From Lentisalinibacter salinarum (GTDB taxonomy: Bacteria; Pseudomonadota; Gammaproteobacteria; Steroidobacterales; Woeseiaceae), in NCBI RefSeq assembly GCF_040706555.1, contig NZ_JAPDRH010000004.1:124001-188000 (forward strand): a DNA stretch of 64,000 nt, in the 5' to 3' direction. Under the pieces are notes generated by a model, which searched no databases, was not told where the DNA came from, and saw nothing but the letters and a program-made list of their open reading frames with translations. The translations under genes and the position numbers were made by a program. Shown in pieces: positions 55,697-63,764 of the stretch. The stretch's first letter is position 1; the number at the start of each line of letters is the position of its first letter.

Positions 55697-55715
55697 GAGG
55701 GGATTTATCCCCGAC
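55692..55715 (+). repeat. GTAG-type REP unit overlapping receptor stop codon
   Basis: TGTAGGAGGGGATTTATCCCC: the third stem form (GGGGAT-TT-ATCCCC). Its TAG is the stop codon of the TonB receptor gene. Confidence 0.8.
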
Positions 55716-55782
55716 AACGGCTTCCGGATATATGGTCTCTCTGAACACAAATTGCCACGGCCTGGTGTCGGCGGACCTTACA

Positions 55783-55832
55783 CCTGCACGCACGGCGGGT
55801 TGATTCGGTTCCGTTACGTGCAGGGTTTTTTT
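55783..55832 (+). terminator. Rho-independent terminator
   Basis: Outer stem CCTGCACG (55783-55790) / CGTGCAGG (55817-55824), with additional inner pairing, followed by seven T. It terminates the radical SAM-receptor operon before the tRNA. Confidence 0.8.
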
Positions 55833-55916
55833 GTGCCAGCGACCGAGTTCGCTCGTCAATATGTGACTCATTCCCTCCGCAAGGGCCTCATCCGGGCTAT
55901 CCTAGTCCTTAATAGC

Positions 55917-55992
55917 AGGCGCGTAGCTCAGTGGTAGAGCACTGTCATTACATGGCAGAGGTCGGAGGTTCGAATCCTGCCCGCGCCTACCA
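55917..55992 (+). tRNA. tRNA-Val (anticodon TAC), T-arm irregular
   Basis: The acceptor AGGCGCG pairs with CGCGCCT, the D arm is GCTC/GAGC with a short 7-base loop, and the anticodon stem is CTGTC/GGCAG (one G-U pair) with loop ATTACAT and anticodon UAC. CCA is encoded. The T arm (GGAGG-TTCGAAT-CCTGCC) has one base too many: pairing needs a bulged G at 55979. It may be functional but weak, or decaying. Confidence 0.85.
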
Positions 55993-56120
55993 ATTTTCCC
56001 GGGCGGATACCCATGCCTTTGGACCGGCCATCGTCAGACGGCTTCGTCATCCCGGCCGGCAGCGGCGAGTTGTCCCGATGAGGCAGGGCTCGGGGCCCGC
56101 TCTTGCTGATCCTCCCGGCA

Positions 56121-56136
56121 TGTGACAGGCGTCACA
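56121..56136 (+). promoter_or_regulatory. CRP-type box upstream of prsT
   Basis: A perfect TGTGA-CAGGCG-TCACA. It lies at about -63.5 from the start predicted by the extended -10 box below, close to the class I activator position, and about 100 bases before the sigma-54 start. Confidence 0.65.
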
Positions 56137-56176
56137 TCCGGCCTGTCCAATCGGGTTCCCGCGTGCGTGCCCGTGT

Positions 56177-56185
56177 TGGTATAAA
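56177..56185 (+). promoter_or_regulatory. Extended -10 promoter of prsT
   Basis: TG-G-TATAAA gives an extended -10 element without a -35, with a predicted start near 56192. Confidence 0.45.
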
Positions 56186-56200
56186 ATCCGTGGGCTAGAC

Positions 56201-56215
56201 TGGCACAGAGCCTGC
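56201..56215 (+). promoter_or_regulatory. Sigma-54 promoter of prsT operon
   Basis: TGGCACA-GAGC-CTGC with GG/GC spacing correct and one mismatch next to the -12 GC. Start near 56227, leader of about 44 bases. Confidence 0.65.
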
Positions 56216-56270
56216 CCCGGCGGGGTCGCACCAGTACGAACAGGGACTTACGACGAGGGACTGCCATCTT

Positions 56271-59081
56271 ATGCCCAGCAAATTCCGTAACCCGTCTCCC
56301 GGCTTCCCGATTCGCTTTCTCGTCGTCGGCATTCTCGCCCTGAGCGCCGGCTGCGGCCTGGCCCTCACGAACGAGGCCCGCCTGGAGCGGGCGCAGGAAG
56401 CTTATGGCGAGGGCGACTACCGGGCCGCCATCATCGATCTCCGCAACGTCCTGCAGCAGGAGCCGGACAATCGGCAGGCGCGTCTCCTGCTCGGACGGGC
56501 TGCATTGCAGCAGGGAGACGTGACGACGGCAGAGAAGGAACTGCGCCGGGCAATCGAGCTGGGGGCCCCGCTCGAGGCGGTGGCCGTGGACCTGGGCCGC
56601 ACGCTGCTCGGGCTTCGCCAGTTCAATCAGCTTCTGGAGGAGATCCACCCGGATCTCACGTCGGACGAGGCCGAGCGGCGCGAGATCCTCAGATTGCGTG
56701 CGGATGCACACATGGGACTTGGGCTTCCCGAAACCGCACGAGACATCTATCTGGAAGTCCTCGAGTCGGATCCCGCGGATCTCCGATCGCGGCTTGGCGT
56801 GGCGTCGTCTCATGTCGCACAGGATCAGTACGCCGACGCCCGGCGCGTCGTCGGCGAGATCCTCGCGATGGACCCGAATTTCGCGCCGGCGTGGCTCGCT
56901 TCCGGCTCGTTGAATCTCACGACGGGTGACATCGACTCGGCGATCGCCGATTTCGTCAAGGCGTCGGAGGTTGCGGACGCCGCCGGCGGCACGAGCGACA
57001 AGGTCTCGGCATTGATAGGGCTCGTCGAGGCGCGACTGGCCAACCAGGATCTTGCCGGAGGGAAACAGGCGGTCGAGGAACTGCAGAATCTCGCCCCGGA
57101 CAACCTGACGACGAAGTACCTGACGGCCCGCGTGGCCTTCCTGGAAGGCGACTACGAGACCGCCCAGTCGGAGCTGGCCGAGATTCTGAGCGCCGCGCCG
57201 GAATATCGGCCGGCCCAGTTCCTGATGGGCGCGGTCCATCTGCGGCGAGGCAATCTCGGTCAGGCCGAAATGCACCTCTCTGCCGTCGTCGCGGCGGCCC
57301 CCGACAGCGTCGATGCGCGTCGGCTCCTTGCCGAGACGCGGCTGCGTCAGGACCGTGCGGACGAGGCGGCAGAGATCCTCCGTCCGGTACTCGACTCCGA
57401 TGACGACAATGTGGCCGCGCTCGGCCTCGCGGTCCGCGCGAGCCTGGCGGCAGGACAGTACGACAATGCCATCGCCTTCCTGGAGCAGAGTCTCGAGAAG
57501 GATCCCGACAACGTGGAGCGCAAGCTGGATCTGGTTTCCGCCTACCTGGCGGCGGGCCGCATCGATAGTGCTGAAGCCATGATCGATTCTCTGCCGGAGG
57601 AGGCGGGAGAGTCGAGCTACAGGCGTGACCTGTTACAGGTGATGACTCCGCTTCGGCGGGGCGATCCGGCGTCGGCGCTCCGCGAGGCCGAGGCCATGGC
57701 CGAGCGCTGGCCGGAAGATGCGCGGGTCCGCAATCTGATGGGGGGTATCGCCCTGTCCATGGACCGTCCGGACCAGGCGCGAGAGAGCTTCACCGCCGCC
57801 CAGCAGCTCGCGCCCGATGCCGTGGCCAGCTATGTGAATCTGGCCCGCATAGAAGCCCGCGAGGGCAACCTCGCGGAAGCCAAGGCGCAGTACCGGGCCG
57901 CTCTCGAACACGCTCCCGAAGCTGCGAATATCATGGTGGCACTCGCCCAGCTGGAGGCGCGCACCGAGAACCGGTCCGCGGCCATGGAGTGGCTGGAGAA
58001 GGCGAGAGACGTCGATGCGGGCGCCCTGGCTCCCCGGCTGCTTCTGGCGCGGCTCCTGCTCGCCGATCGGGAATTCGAAAAGGCACGCCTGAATGCCGAG
58101 GAAGCCGTCGCACTGGATCGCGACAATGCGGAGGCCCACAACCTGCTCGGCCTGGCCCGGACCGGCCTCGGCGAGCATTCCCAGGCGGCGGCCAGTTTCG
58201 AGCGCGCCGTCGAGCTCGACAGCGACGAGCTTTCGTATCGCATGAACGAAGCCCGCGCGCAGATGGCACTGGGCAATGCGGCTTCGGCGGAGCGAACCAT
58301 ACGCGAGGCCGGCGGCGGCGATCCGGACAATCTCCGGGCATCCCTAGTCCTGGCGGCCACGCGGGCGCGGCAGGGAGACATCGAAGGGGCGATGAGGATC
58401 GCGAAGAATCTCCAGTCCCGTCATCCGGAGGATGGGCTCCCCTACGCCCTGGAAGGCGAGCTGTTGGCCTCTTCCGGGGATTTCGAGGCCGCCGCCGCCG
58501 CCTACGAGAGGGCGCTGGAACTGCGTGAAGACGATCGCCGCCTGGTGCTCCGGGCTTTCCGTATCCGGTCTCAGGGCGACCTGCCGGAGCCCGAGCAGCC
58601 GTTGCTCGCGTACCTGGAAGAGCGTCCGCTGGACACCGATATGAGAGTCGTCGTGGCGCAGCGATACCAGACGGGCGGCCAGAGCGACAGGGCCATCGCC
58701 GAGTATGAGCAGGTACTCGAAACGGCGCCGGAGAACTTCGTCGCGCTCAACAACCTCGCGTGGGAATATTTTCAGAGCGGCGATCCGCGGGCGGAAGACA
58801 TCGCGCGCCGGGCTTACGAACAGGCGCCGGACAACGGCTCCGTGGCCGACACACTGGGCTGGATACAGGTGAATACCGGCAATCTGGATGAGGGTATCTC
58901 GACGTTGCGCAGGGCGATGGAGCTGAGCAACGGGCGTGCGCAGGTCACCTATCACCTGGCAGCCGCTCTGGCCCGCGCCGGCGAGTCCGCCGAGGCCCGG
59001 GCCCTGCTGGAAGACGTCTTGTCGTCGGGACAGGATTTCGCCAGTCAGGAGGAGGCCGAGCAACTCCTGGAGAGCCTCTGA
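56271..59081 (+). CDS. prsT: XrtA/PEP-CTERM system TPR lipoprotein PrsT
   Basis: A 936-aa lipoprotein with lipobox LSAGC (Cys28). The whole mature chain is TPR repeats (YGEGDYRAAIIDLRNVLQQEPDN, then LLGRAALQQGDVTTAEKEL, LARIEAREGNLAEAKAQYR and many more), matching the giant TPR lipoprotein of PEP-CTERM loci (TIGR02917 by recognition). It is thought to be an outer-membrane or periplasmic scaffold for polysaccharide export. It is the first gene of the operon, which also encodes export, chain length, kinase, barrel and deacetylase. Its control region holds a CRP box, an extended -10 and a sigma-54 element. Confidence 0.95.
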   Translation: MPSKFRNPSPGFPIRFLVVGILALSAGCGLALTNEARLERAQEAYGEGDYRAAIIDLRNVLQQEPDNRQARLLLGRAALQQGDVTTAEKELRRAIELGAPLEAVAVDLGRTLLGLRQFNQLLEEIHPDLTSDEAERREILRLRADAHMGLGLPETARDIYLEVLESDPADLRSRLGVASSHVAQDQYADARRVVGEILAMDPNFAPAWLASGSLNLTTGDIDSAIADFVKASEVADAAGGTSDKVSALIGLVEARLANQDLAGGKQAVEELQNLAPDNLTTKYLTARVAFLEGDYETAQSELAEILSAAPEYRPAQFLMGAVHLRRGNLGQAEMHLSAVVAAAPDSVDARRLLAETRLRQDRADEAAEILRPVLDSDDDNVAALGLAVRASLAAGQYDNAIAFLEQSLEKDPDNVERKLDLVSAYLAAGRIDSAEAMIDSLPEEAGESSYRRDLLQVMTPLRRGDPASALREAEAMAERWPEDARVRNLMGGIALSMDRPDQARESFTAAQQLAPDAVASYVNLARIEAREGNLAEAKAQYRAALEHAPEAANIMVALAQLEARTENRSAAMEWLEKARDVDAGALAPRLLLARLLLADREFEKARLNAEEAVALDRDNAEAHNLLGLARTGLGEHSQAAASFERAVELDSDELSYRMNEARAQMALGNAASAERTIREAGGGDPDNLRASLVLAATRARQGDIEGAMRIAKNLQSRHPEDGLPYALEGELLASSGDFEAAAAAYERALELREDDRRLVLRAFRIRSQGDLPEPEQPLLAYLEERPLDTDMRVVVAQRYQTGGQSDRAIAEYEQVLETAPENFVALNNLAWEYFQSGDPRAEDIARRAYEQAPDNGSVADTLGWIQVNTGNLDEGISTLRRAMELSNGRAQVTYHLAAALARAGESAEARALLEDVLSSGQDFASQEEAEQLLESL

Positions 59082-59169
59082 TGGGGCTTGCAGGAAATGC
59101 CAACCGGGTTCAGCAAAACGCCTTAATTCGGTGATAGGCTTGAGAAAATTTCAGGGTGACAGGCTGTTT

Positions 59170-59790
59170 ATGTTCAACAAGGCAATCAAGGCACTCGTCC
59201 CGCTACTGACCGCCGTCATGGTTTCGGCCTGTGCGGGCACAGACTACACGGCGGAGAATCTGCCGGAAGAAGTGGCGTCACAGTCCGACGAGTACCGGAT
59301 CGGTCCCGGAGACGGGGTGCAGATCTTCGTCTGGGATCACGCGGACTTGTCCACATCTGTCCAGGTACGGCCGGACGGCAGGATATCGACGCCCCTCGTC
59401 GAGGACCTGCAGGCGGCGGGCAAGACACCGACGGAGCTGGCCCGGGATATCGAGACCGTCCTGGCGGAATACGTCCGGTCGCCGGTCGTGACCGTTATCA
59501 TGCAGGGCTTCGAAGGCGAGGCACAGCAGCAGGTGCGGGTCGTCGGTCAGGCGGCTGAGCCCGCCGCGGTGCCCTACCGGCAGGGCATGACCGTGCTGGA
59601 CGTCATGATCCAGGTCGGGGGGCTGTCCGAATTCGCAGCAGGGAATCGCTCGAAGATCGTGCGCAAGGTGAACGGCGAATCGGTGGACATCCGGGTGAAG
59701 CTGGACGATCTCCTGAATGACGGCCGCATCGAGGAAAACATCCGCGTGCTGCCGGGTGACGTCCTGATCATCCCCGAATCGTTTTTCTGA
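59170..59790 (+). CDS. XrtA-system polysaccharide export lipoprotein, Wza-like
   Basis: A 206-aa outer-membrane lipoprotein with lipobox VSAC (Cys21). The polysaccharide export domain starts YRIGPGDGVQIFVWDH, then VRPDGRISTPLVEDLQAAGKTP. A SLBB domain follows (VRVVGQAAEPAAVPYRQGMTVLDVMIQVGGL, seen in parts) and the chain ends in VLPGDVLIIPE. It is shorter than Wza (about 380 aa), as in the PEP-CTERM export family. The start is ATG 59170; upstream codons are shadow sequence. There is an 88-base gap from prsT with no terminator. Confidence 0.94.
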   Translation: MFNKAIKALVPLLTAVMVSACAGTDYTAENLPEEVASQSDEYRIGPGDGVQIFVWDHADLSTSVQVRPDGRISTPLVEDLQAAGKTPTELARDIETVLAEYVRSPVVTVIMQGFEGEAQQQVRVVGQAAEPAAVPYRQGMTVLDVMIQVGGLSEFAAGNRSKIVRKVNGESVDIRVKLDDLLNDGRIEENIRVLPGDVLIIPESFF

Positions 59791-59806
59791 GCGAGGGAAT
59801 GCGGCC

Positions 59807-61405
59807 TTGAACATCCAGGAAATCATCTCGGAGATACTGGAACATCTCCGTGGCATGTGGCGCTACCGCTGGTGGGCGGCCGGAGTGGCCTGGCTAATAG
59901 CGGTGTTCGGCTGGTTCTACGTGTATTCGATGCCCGACGAGTATGCCGCCAGCGCGAAAGTCTATGTGGACACCAAGAGTCTCATGGGGCCGGTTTTCGA
60001 AGGCCTCGCCCTGGCGGATAACGTCTCGGCCCAGGTCGAGGCGGTCAGTCGCGCTCTCCTCACGCGGCCCAATCTGGAAACGGTAGCCAGGGAGACGGAC
60101 CTGGACCTGCGTGCGGACACGCCGGAGGAGATGGAAGACCTGATCACGGATATTCAGAAGCGCATCCGGGTCAGCGGCAATCGCGACCAGAACGTGTTCG
60201 ATATCTCTTTTGCGGACGTGGATCGTGGCAAGGCCCAGGATGTCGTCGCCGCAATCGTCGATGCCTTCGTCGAGAACTCTCTGGAGGGCCAGGGGGACGA
60301 TGCCGCGATGACCGAGCGGGCGATCGAGGCGGAGATCCAGGATCACGAGGAGCGGCTGCTCAGTGCCGAGAGCGCACTCGCGCAGTTCAAGAAAGAAAAC
60401 CTCGGCTACATGCCGGACGACCGCGGAGACTACTACACCCGCCTGCAGCAGGCGCTGGCGAACGTCACGACTACCGAAGAGCAGATCCGGCTACTCGAGG
60501 AGCGCCGGGACGAACTCGAGCGGCAGATCGCTGGCGAGGAACCCGTGTTCGGCATCATGTCGAGCCTGCCCGGACAGAGCGGCGTGGGCTGCTCGCAGCA
60601 GGGGCAGATTGCGCAGCTGGAGGCCCAGCTGTCCACGCTTCAGGTGGAGTTTACCGACAAGCACCCGCGCATCGTCTCGTTGAAGGAGACGATCGCCGCA
60701 CTGACGGAAGCATGTGCCGCTGAGCGCGAGGCCGCCATCGAGGCCGGGGTCCGTCCGGCGATGCCGGCCGATCAGTCGCTGGAGACGAATCCCGTCTACC
60801 AGAATCTTCGCATCCAATTGAGCGACGCGGAGGTCGAGCTGGCAAGCCTGCGTGCCCAGCTGCGGAACTATCGCAACGAGGTAGCAAGCCTGCGTCGCGA
60901 CGTCGACAAGATTGCCGAAGTCGAGGCCAACCTCAAGAAGCTGAATCGTGATTACGGCGTCGTACAGGGCCGCTACCAGGAACTGTTGAAGCGCCGCGAG
61001 ACGTTACGTTCGAAGCAGCGTCTTGATCCCATGACCGATACGGTGCAGTTTCGGACGCTCGAACCCCCGTTCGCCCCGACCGAGCCGGTGGGGCCTATGC
61101 GGCCCCTGTTCCTGGTGGCATTTCTGTTCGTGGGTGTTGGCGCAGGCGTCGCGGTAGCCTTCGGACTCAATCAGCTGAATCCGGTCTTCTTCACGAGACG
61201 GTCCGTCAGAAAGGTCGCGGGACTGCCGGTTCTCGGCTCGGTGAGCTTATTGCTGTCGCCGAAGGAGGCAAAAAAACGCAGGCGCCGAGCCCTGGTGTGG
61301 GCCGGTAGTTACGCGATGCTCCTCGGCGCTACGGGACTGGCGATTGCATTCGAATCCCAGGGAGCCGCGCTGCTGCGGCAGATTCTAGGAGGACCGGGCG
61401 CTTGA
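59807..61405 (+). CDS. XrtA-system chain-length determinant (Wzz-like)
   Basis: A 532-aa inner-membrane copolymerase that sets polysaccharide length. The first helix (about 21-43) follows the Wzz start IISEILEHLRGMWRYRW. The large periplasmic coiled coil (about 170-400) contains LSAESALAQFKKENLGYMPDDRGDYYTRLQQAL (seen in parts). A proline-rich APTEPVGPMRPL precedes the second helix (about 422-445), and a third helix sits at the end. The start is TTG 59807 with GAGGGA upstream; no ATG or GTG fits. The cognate tyrosine kinase is the next gene and overlaps it by four bases (TTGA). Confidence 0.93.
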   Translation: MNIQEIISEILEHLRGMWRYRWWAAGVAWLIAVFGWFYVYSMPDEYAASAKVYVDTKSLMGPVFEGLALADNVSAQVEAVSRALLTRPNLETVARETDLDLRADTPEEMEDLITDIQKRIRVSGNRDQNVFDISFADVDRGKAQDVVAAIVDAFVENSLEGQGDDAAMTERAIEAEIQDHEERLLSAESALAQFKKENLGYMPDDRGDYYTRLQQALANVTTTEEQIRLLEERRDELERQIAGEEPVFGIMSSLPGQSGVGCSQQGQIAQLEAQLSTLQVEFTDKHPRIVSLKETIAALTEACAAEREAAIEAGVRPAMPADQSLETNPVYQNLRIQLSDAEVELASLRAQLRNYRNEVASLRRDVDKIAEVEANLKKLNRDYGVVQGRYQELLKRRETLRSKQRLDPMTDTVQFRTLEPPFAPTEPVGPMRPLFLVAFLFVGVGAGVAVAFGLNQLNPVFFTRRSVRKVAGLPVLGSVSLLLSPKEAKKRRRRALVWAGSYAMLLGATGLAIAFESQGAALLRQILGGPGA

Positions 61406-62295
61406 GCAAGATACAGGACGCACTCAATAAGCTGCAGAAGGAAGCTCCGGCACCCTCGGAGAAGCCGCCGCCCGCATTACGGAACGGCTTCCTCCATGGA
61501 CCGGAGCGGTCCTCCGTCCCGGTCGCGCGGAAGAAGAAGGTCACAATCGAGGGGCCGAAGCACCATGTCGATCAGCATGCGCTCGTGGCAGCCGGCCTGC
61601 TGGCGCCGCTGGATCACGCCATCCCGGTCGCCGACGAGTTTCGTCGCATCAAACGGCCGCTGATCACCAACGCGACGCAAGGTCTGGGCGACGGAACGGA
61701 TCATATGAACGTGATCATGGTGGCCAGCGCGATGCCGAAGGCCGGCAAGACGTTCTGCTCGGTCAACCTGGCCGTCAGTCTTTCGCTCGAGCGGGAGCTG
61801 AATGTCCTGTTGGTGGACGCCGACGTGGCGAAACCCCATATCAGTCGCGAGTTCGGGCTGGGGGATGCACCGGGACTGATCGACCTGCTGGTGGACGATT
61901 CCCGCAGCCTGGAAGAGACGCTGGTCCGTACGGACCTTAACGATATCCAGATCCTCCCGGCGGGCAGCGGCCATCCGCAGGCCACCGAGCTGCTGGCGAG
62001 CGATCGCATGTCCGAGATCGTGGACGAACTGGCCACGCGTTACCCGGACAGGATCATCTTACTGGACTCGCCCCCGCTGCTCATCACGAGCGAGGCGCAG
62101 GCGCTGGCCAGTCAGGTGGGCCAGATCGCGCTCGTGGTCGAGGCCGGCAGGACGCAGCAGCACACGCTCGTGCAGGCGGTCGAAGTCCTCGACGGCGACA
62201 AGGCTATCAACGTAATCCTCAACAAGAGCCGTCATGCGTCTCAGCAAGGTTATTACGGGGGAGACTATGGCTATTACGGTTACGAAGGCAGCTGA
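61402..62295 (+). CDS. XrtA-system tyrosine autokinase
   Basis: A 297-aa cytosolic BY-kinase that would phosphorylate its own C-terminal tyrosines and control export with the chain-length protein. Walker A is SAMPKAGKTF (109-118), lacking the usual PGEGKT wording but keeping GKT. Walker A' is LLVDADVAKPH and Walker B is ILLDSPPLL. A tyrosine-rich tail follows (GYYGGDYGYYGYEGS). A KKK stretch near 44 and SKIQDALNKLQ at the start match the family. TTG 61402 overlaps the chain-length stop. Nothing is missing except that the Walker A lead-in differs. Confidence 0.94.
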   Translation: MSKIQDALNKLQKEAPAPSEKPPPALRNGFLHGPERSSVPVARKKKVTIEGPKHHVDQHALVAAGLLAPLDHAIPVADEFRRIKRPLITNATQGLGDGTDHMNVIMVASAMPKAGKTFCSVNLAVSLSLERELNVLLVDADVAKPHISREFGLGDAPGLIDLLVDDSRSLEETLVRTDLNDIQILPAGSGHPQATELLASDRMSEIVDELATRYPDRIILLDSPPLLITSEAQALASQVGQIALVVEAGRTQQHTLVQAVEVLDGDKAINVILNKSRHASQQGYYGGDYGYYGYEGS

Positions 62296-62302
62296 GTACG
62301 GC

Positions 62303-63718
62303 ATGCGGCGTCGTTTATGCTGGTTGGCTCTGGCGGCGCTGTTGCCGGTTTCGCCCGTGCTGCAGGCACTCGAGCTCGAACCCCGCATCACGATCGGCAT
62401 CACCCGTACGGATAACGTCGCACTCGCCACTGAAGACGAGCAGAGCGAGACCGTGTATCGCGCAGAGCCCGGATTCAGCCTGAGCCACGATACCCAGCGC
62501 ATCACTTTCGATGCGGACTACCTCATGCAGGCGTTCCGTTATGCCGATCTGGGCGAGAGCGAGATCTTCCATCAGTACGACGCGAGCGTCCGGGCCGCGC
62601 TGGTCCCCGAAATTTTCTTCGTCGAGGTGGGCGGCGATCGTACCCAGTCCATTCTGGATCCCGAACAGCGGATTCCGCAGAGCAATCTGCCGATCAGCGG
62701 CAATCGGACCGATCGCGATCAGTATTACGTTACGCCTTCCTTCCAGTATGTCTTTGGCGGCACTGTGACGGCGCAGGGGCAGTACCGGAACAGCTGGGTC
62801 AATTTTGGAGAGAGCGACAGCGTGGGGCTGGAACGGGACAGCGAGGATCGAACGGCGACTTTCTCCCTGGACAATTATCGGCGCGGCGGTGGCATCACCT
62901 GGGCTCTTCGCTATAACTGGGAACGGACCGACTACGACGAGAGTATCCCGTTCGAGTACCAGCAGGCATCCGTCGAGCTGGGGTTCTGGCTCAGCGGTAC
63001 CACACGTGTGTTCGCCAGCGGAGGCCAGGAGAGCGCCTGGGACATGCCGCTGGATCCGGCGCTGGAAGACACCTTCTGGGAAGCCGGCTTCTCTCACCAA
63101 GTAGGCGAACGGCTCAGTGCAGAATTTGCTGCCGGTGAGCGAAGCTTCGGCTCGTCCTGGCGCGGCCGGCTGGAGTTCGAGTTCCCGCGCGGCTCCACCA
63201 CGTTTAGCTATAGCGAGAGCCCCACGACCGAGAATCGAACCCGGTTTCGCGTTCCCCGATTTGACGACGCCCTCGACCTGCAGGACTTCCTCAGCCGGCC
63301 CGGCAGCGCCGACCGTTTCATCCGCAAGCGGCTGGAGTGGCGTTTCGACTACGGTCTGACGCGCACCGACTTCTCGCTGGGGGTGTTCAACGACGAACGC
63401 TCGGACAGGACGACCGCGGCGGGCGATCCGCTGGAGGATGAGGATCAGAGCGGCATTAATGTGCGAGTGGGCTATCGCCTCGGAGCCAAGACGACTCTCG
63501 GTGCGAGCGGGTCCTGGGCCGAAAGACAGTTCGGCGAGGGCGACGATAGCGAACTCATCCGGGCGGCCGTAACCGCGGATTACCGCCTCGGGGCCAAGAC
63601 GACTCTCTCGCTGGAGTACGAGTATGCGGAAGAAGACGGCGAAGCCGGTGGGGGCGGTCCTTTCTCCAGGGACTATGTGGCGAATACCGTCTCGCTCTTG
63701 CTGACCCGCACGTTCTGA
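62303..63718 (+). CDS. XrtA-system outer-membrane beta-barrel protein
   Basis: A 471-aa outer-membrane protein. Residues 1-22 are a signal peptide (RRRLCWLALAALLPVSPVLQA). The rest is alternating beta strands typical of a large barrel (ITIGITRTDNVALATEDEQSETVYRAEPG, seen in parts; TTFSYSESPTTENRTRF; NTVSLLLTRTF with a terminal Phe). It matches the PEP-CTERM-associated hypothetical barrel TIGR03016 by recognition. It could be the secretion pore or a maturation factor. ATG 62303 was chosen for its signal peptide and because it clears the kinase gene; ATGs at 62234 and 62267 overlap the kinase and are less likely. Confidence 0.85.
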   Translation: MRRRLCWLALAALLPVSPVLQALELEPRITIGITRTDNVALATEDEQSETVYRAEPGFSLSHDTQRITFDADYLMQAFRYADLGESEIFHQYDASVRAALVPEIFFVEVGGDRTQSILDPEQRIPQSNLPISGNRTDRDQYYVTPSFQYVFGGTVTAQGQYRNSWVNFGESDSVGLERDSEDRTATFSLDNYRRGGGITWALRYNWERTDYDESIPFEYQQASVELGFWLSGTTRVFASGGQESAWDMPLDPALEDTFWEAGFSHQVGERLSAEFAAGERSFGSSWRGRLEFEFPRGSTTFSYSESPTTENRTRFRVPRFDDALDLQDFLSRPGSADRFIRKRLEWRFDYGLTRTDFSLGVFNDERSDRTTAAGDPLEDEDQSGINVRVGYRLGAKTTLGASGSWAERQFGEGDDSELIRAAVTADYRLGAKTTLSLEYEYAEEDGEAGGGGPFSRDYVANTVSLLLTRTF

Positions 63719-63764
63719 CCCGCCATAGCAACACCATAGCAACGATCAGGATTGCCAATACCCC

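Noticed and set aside
55917..56270. Integration site for a mobile element at the tRNA-Val gene
   Set aside because: No integrase gene and no repeated copy of the tRNA 3' end were seen in the window.
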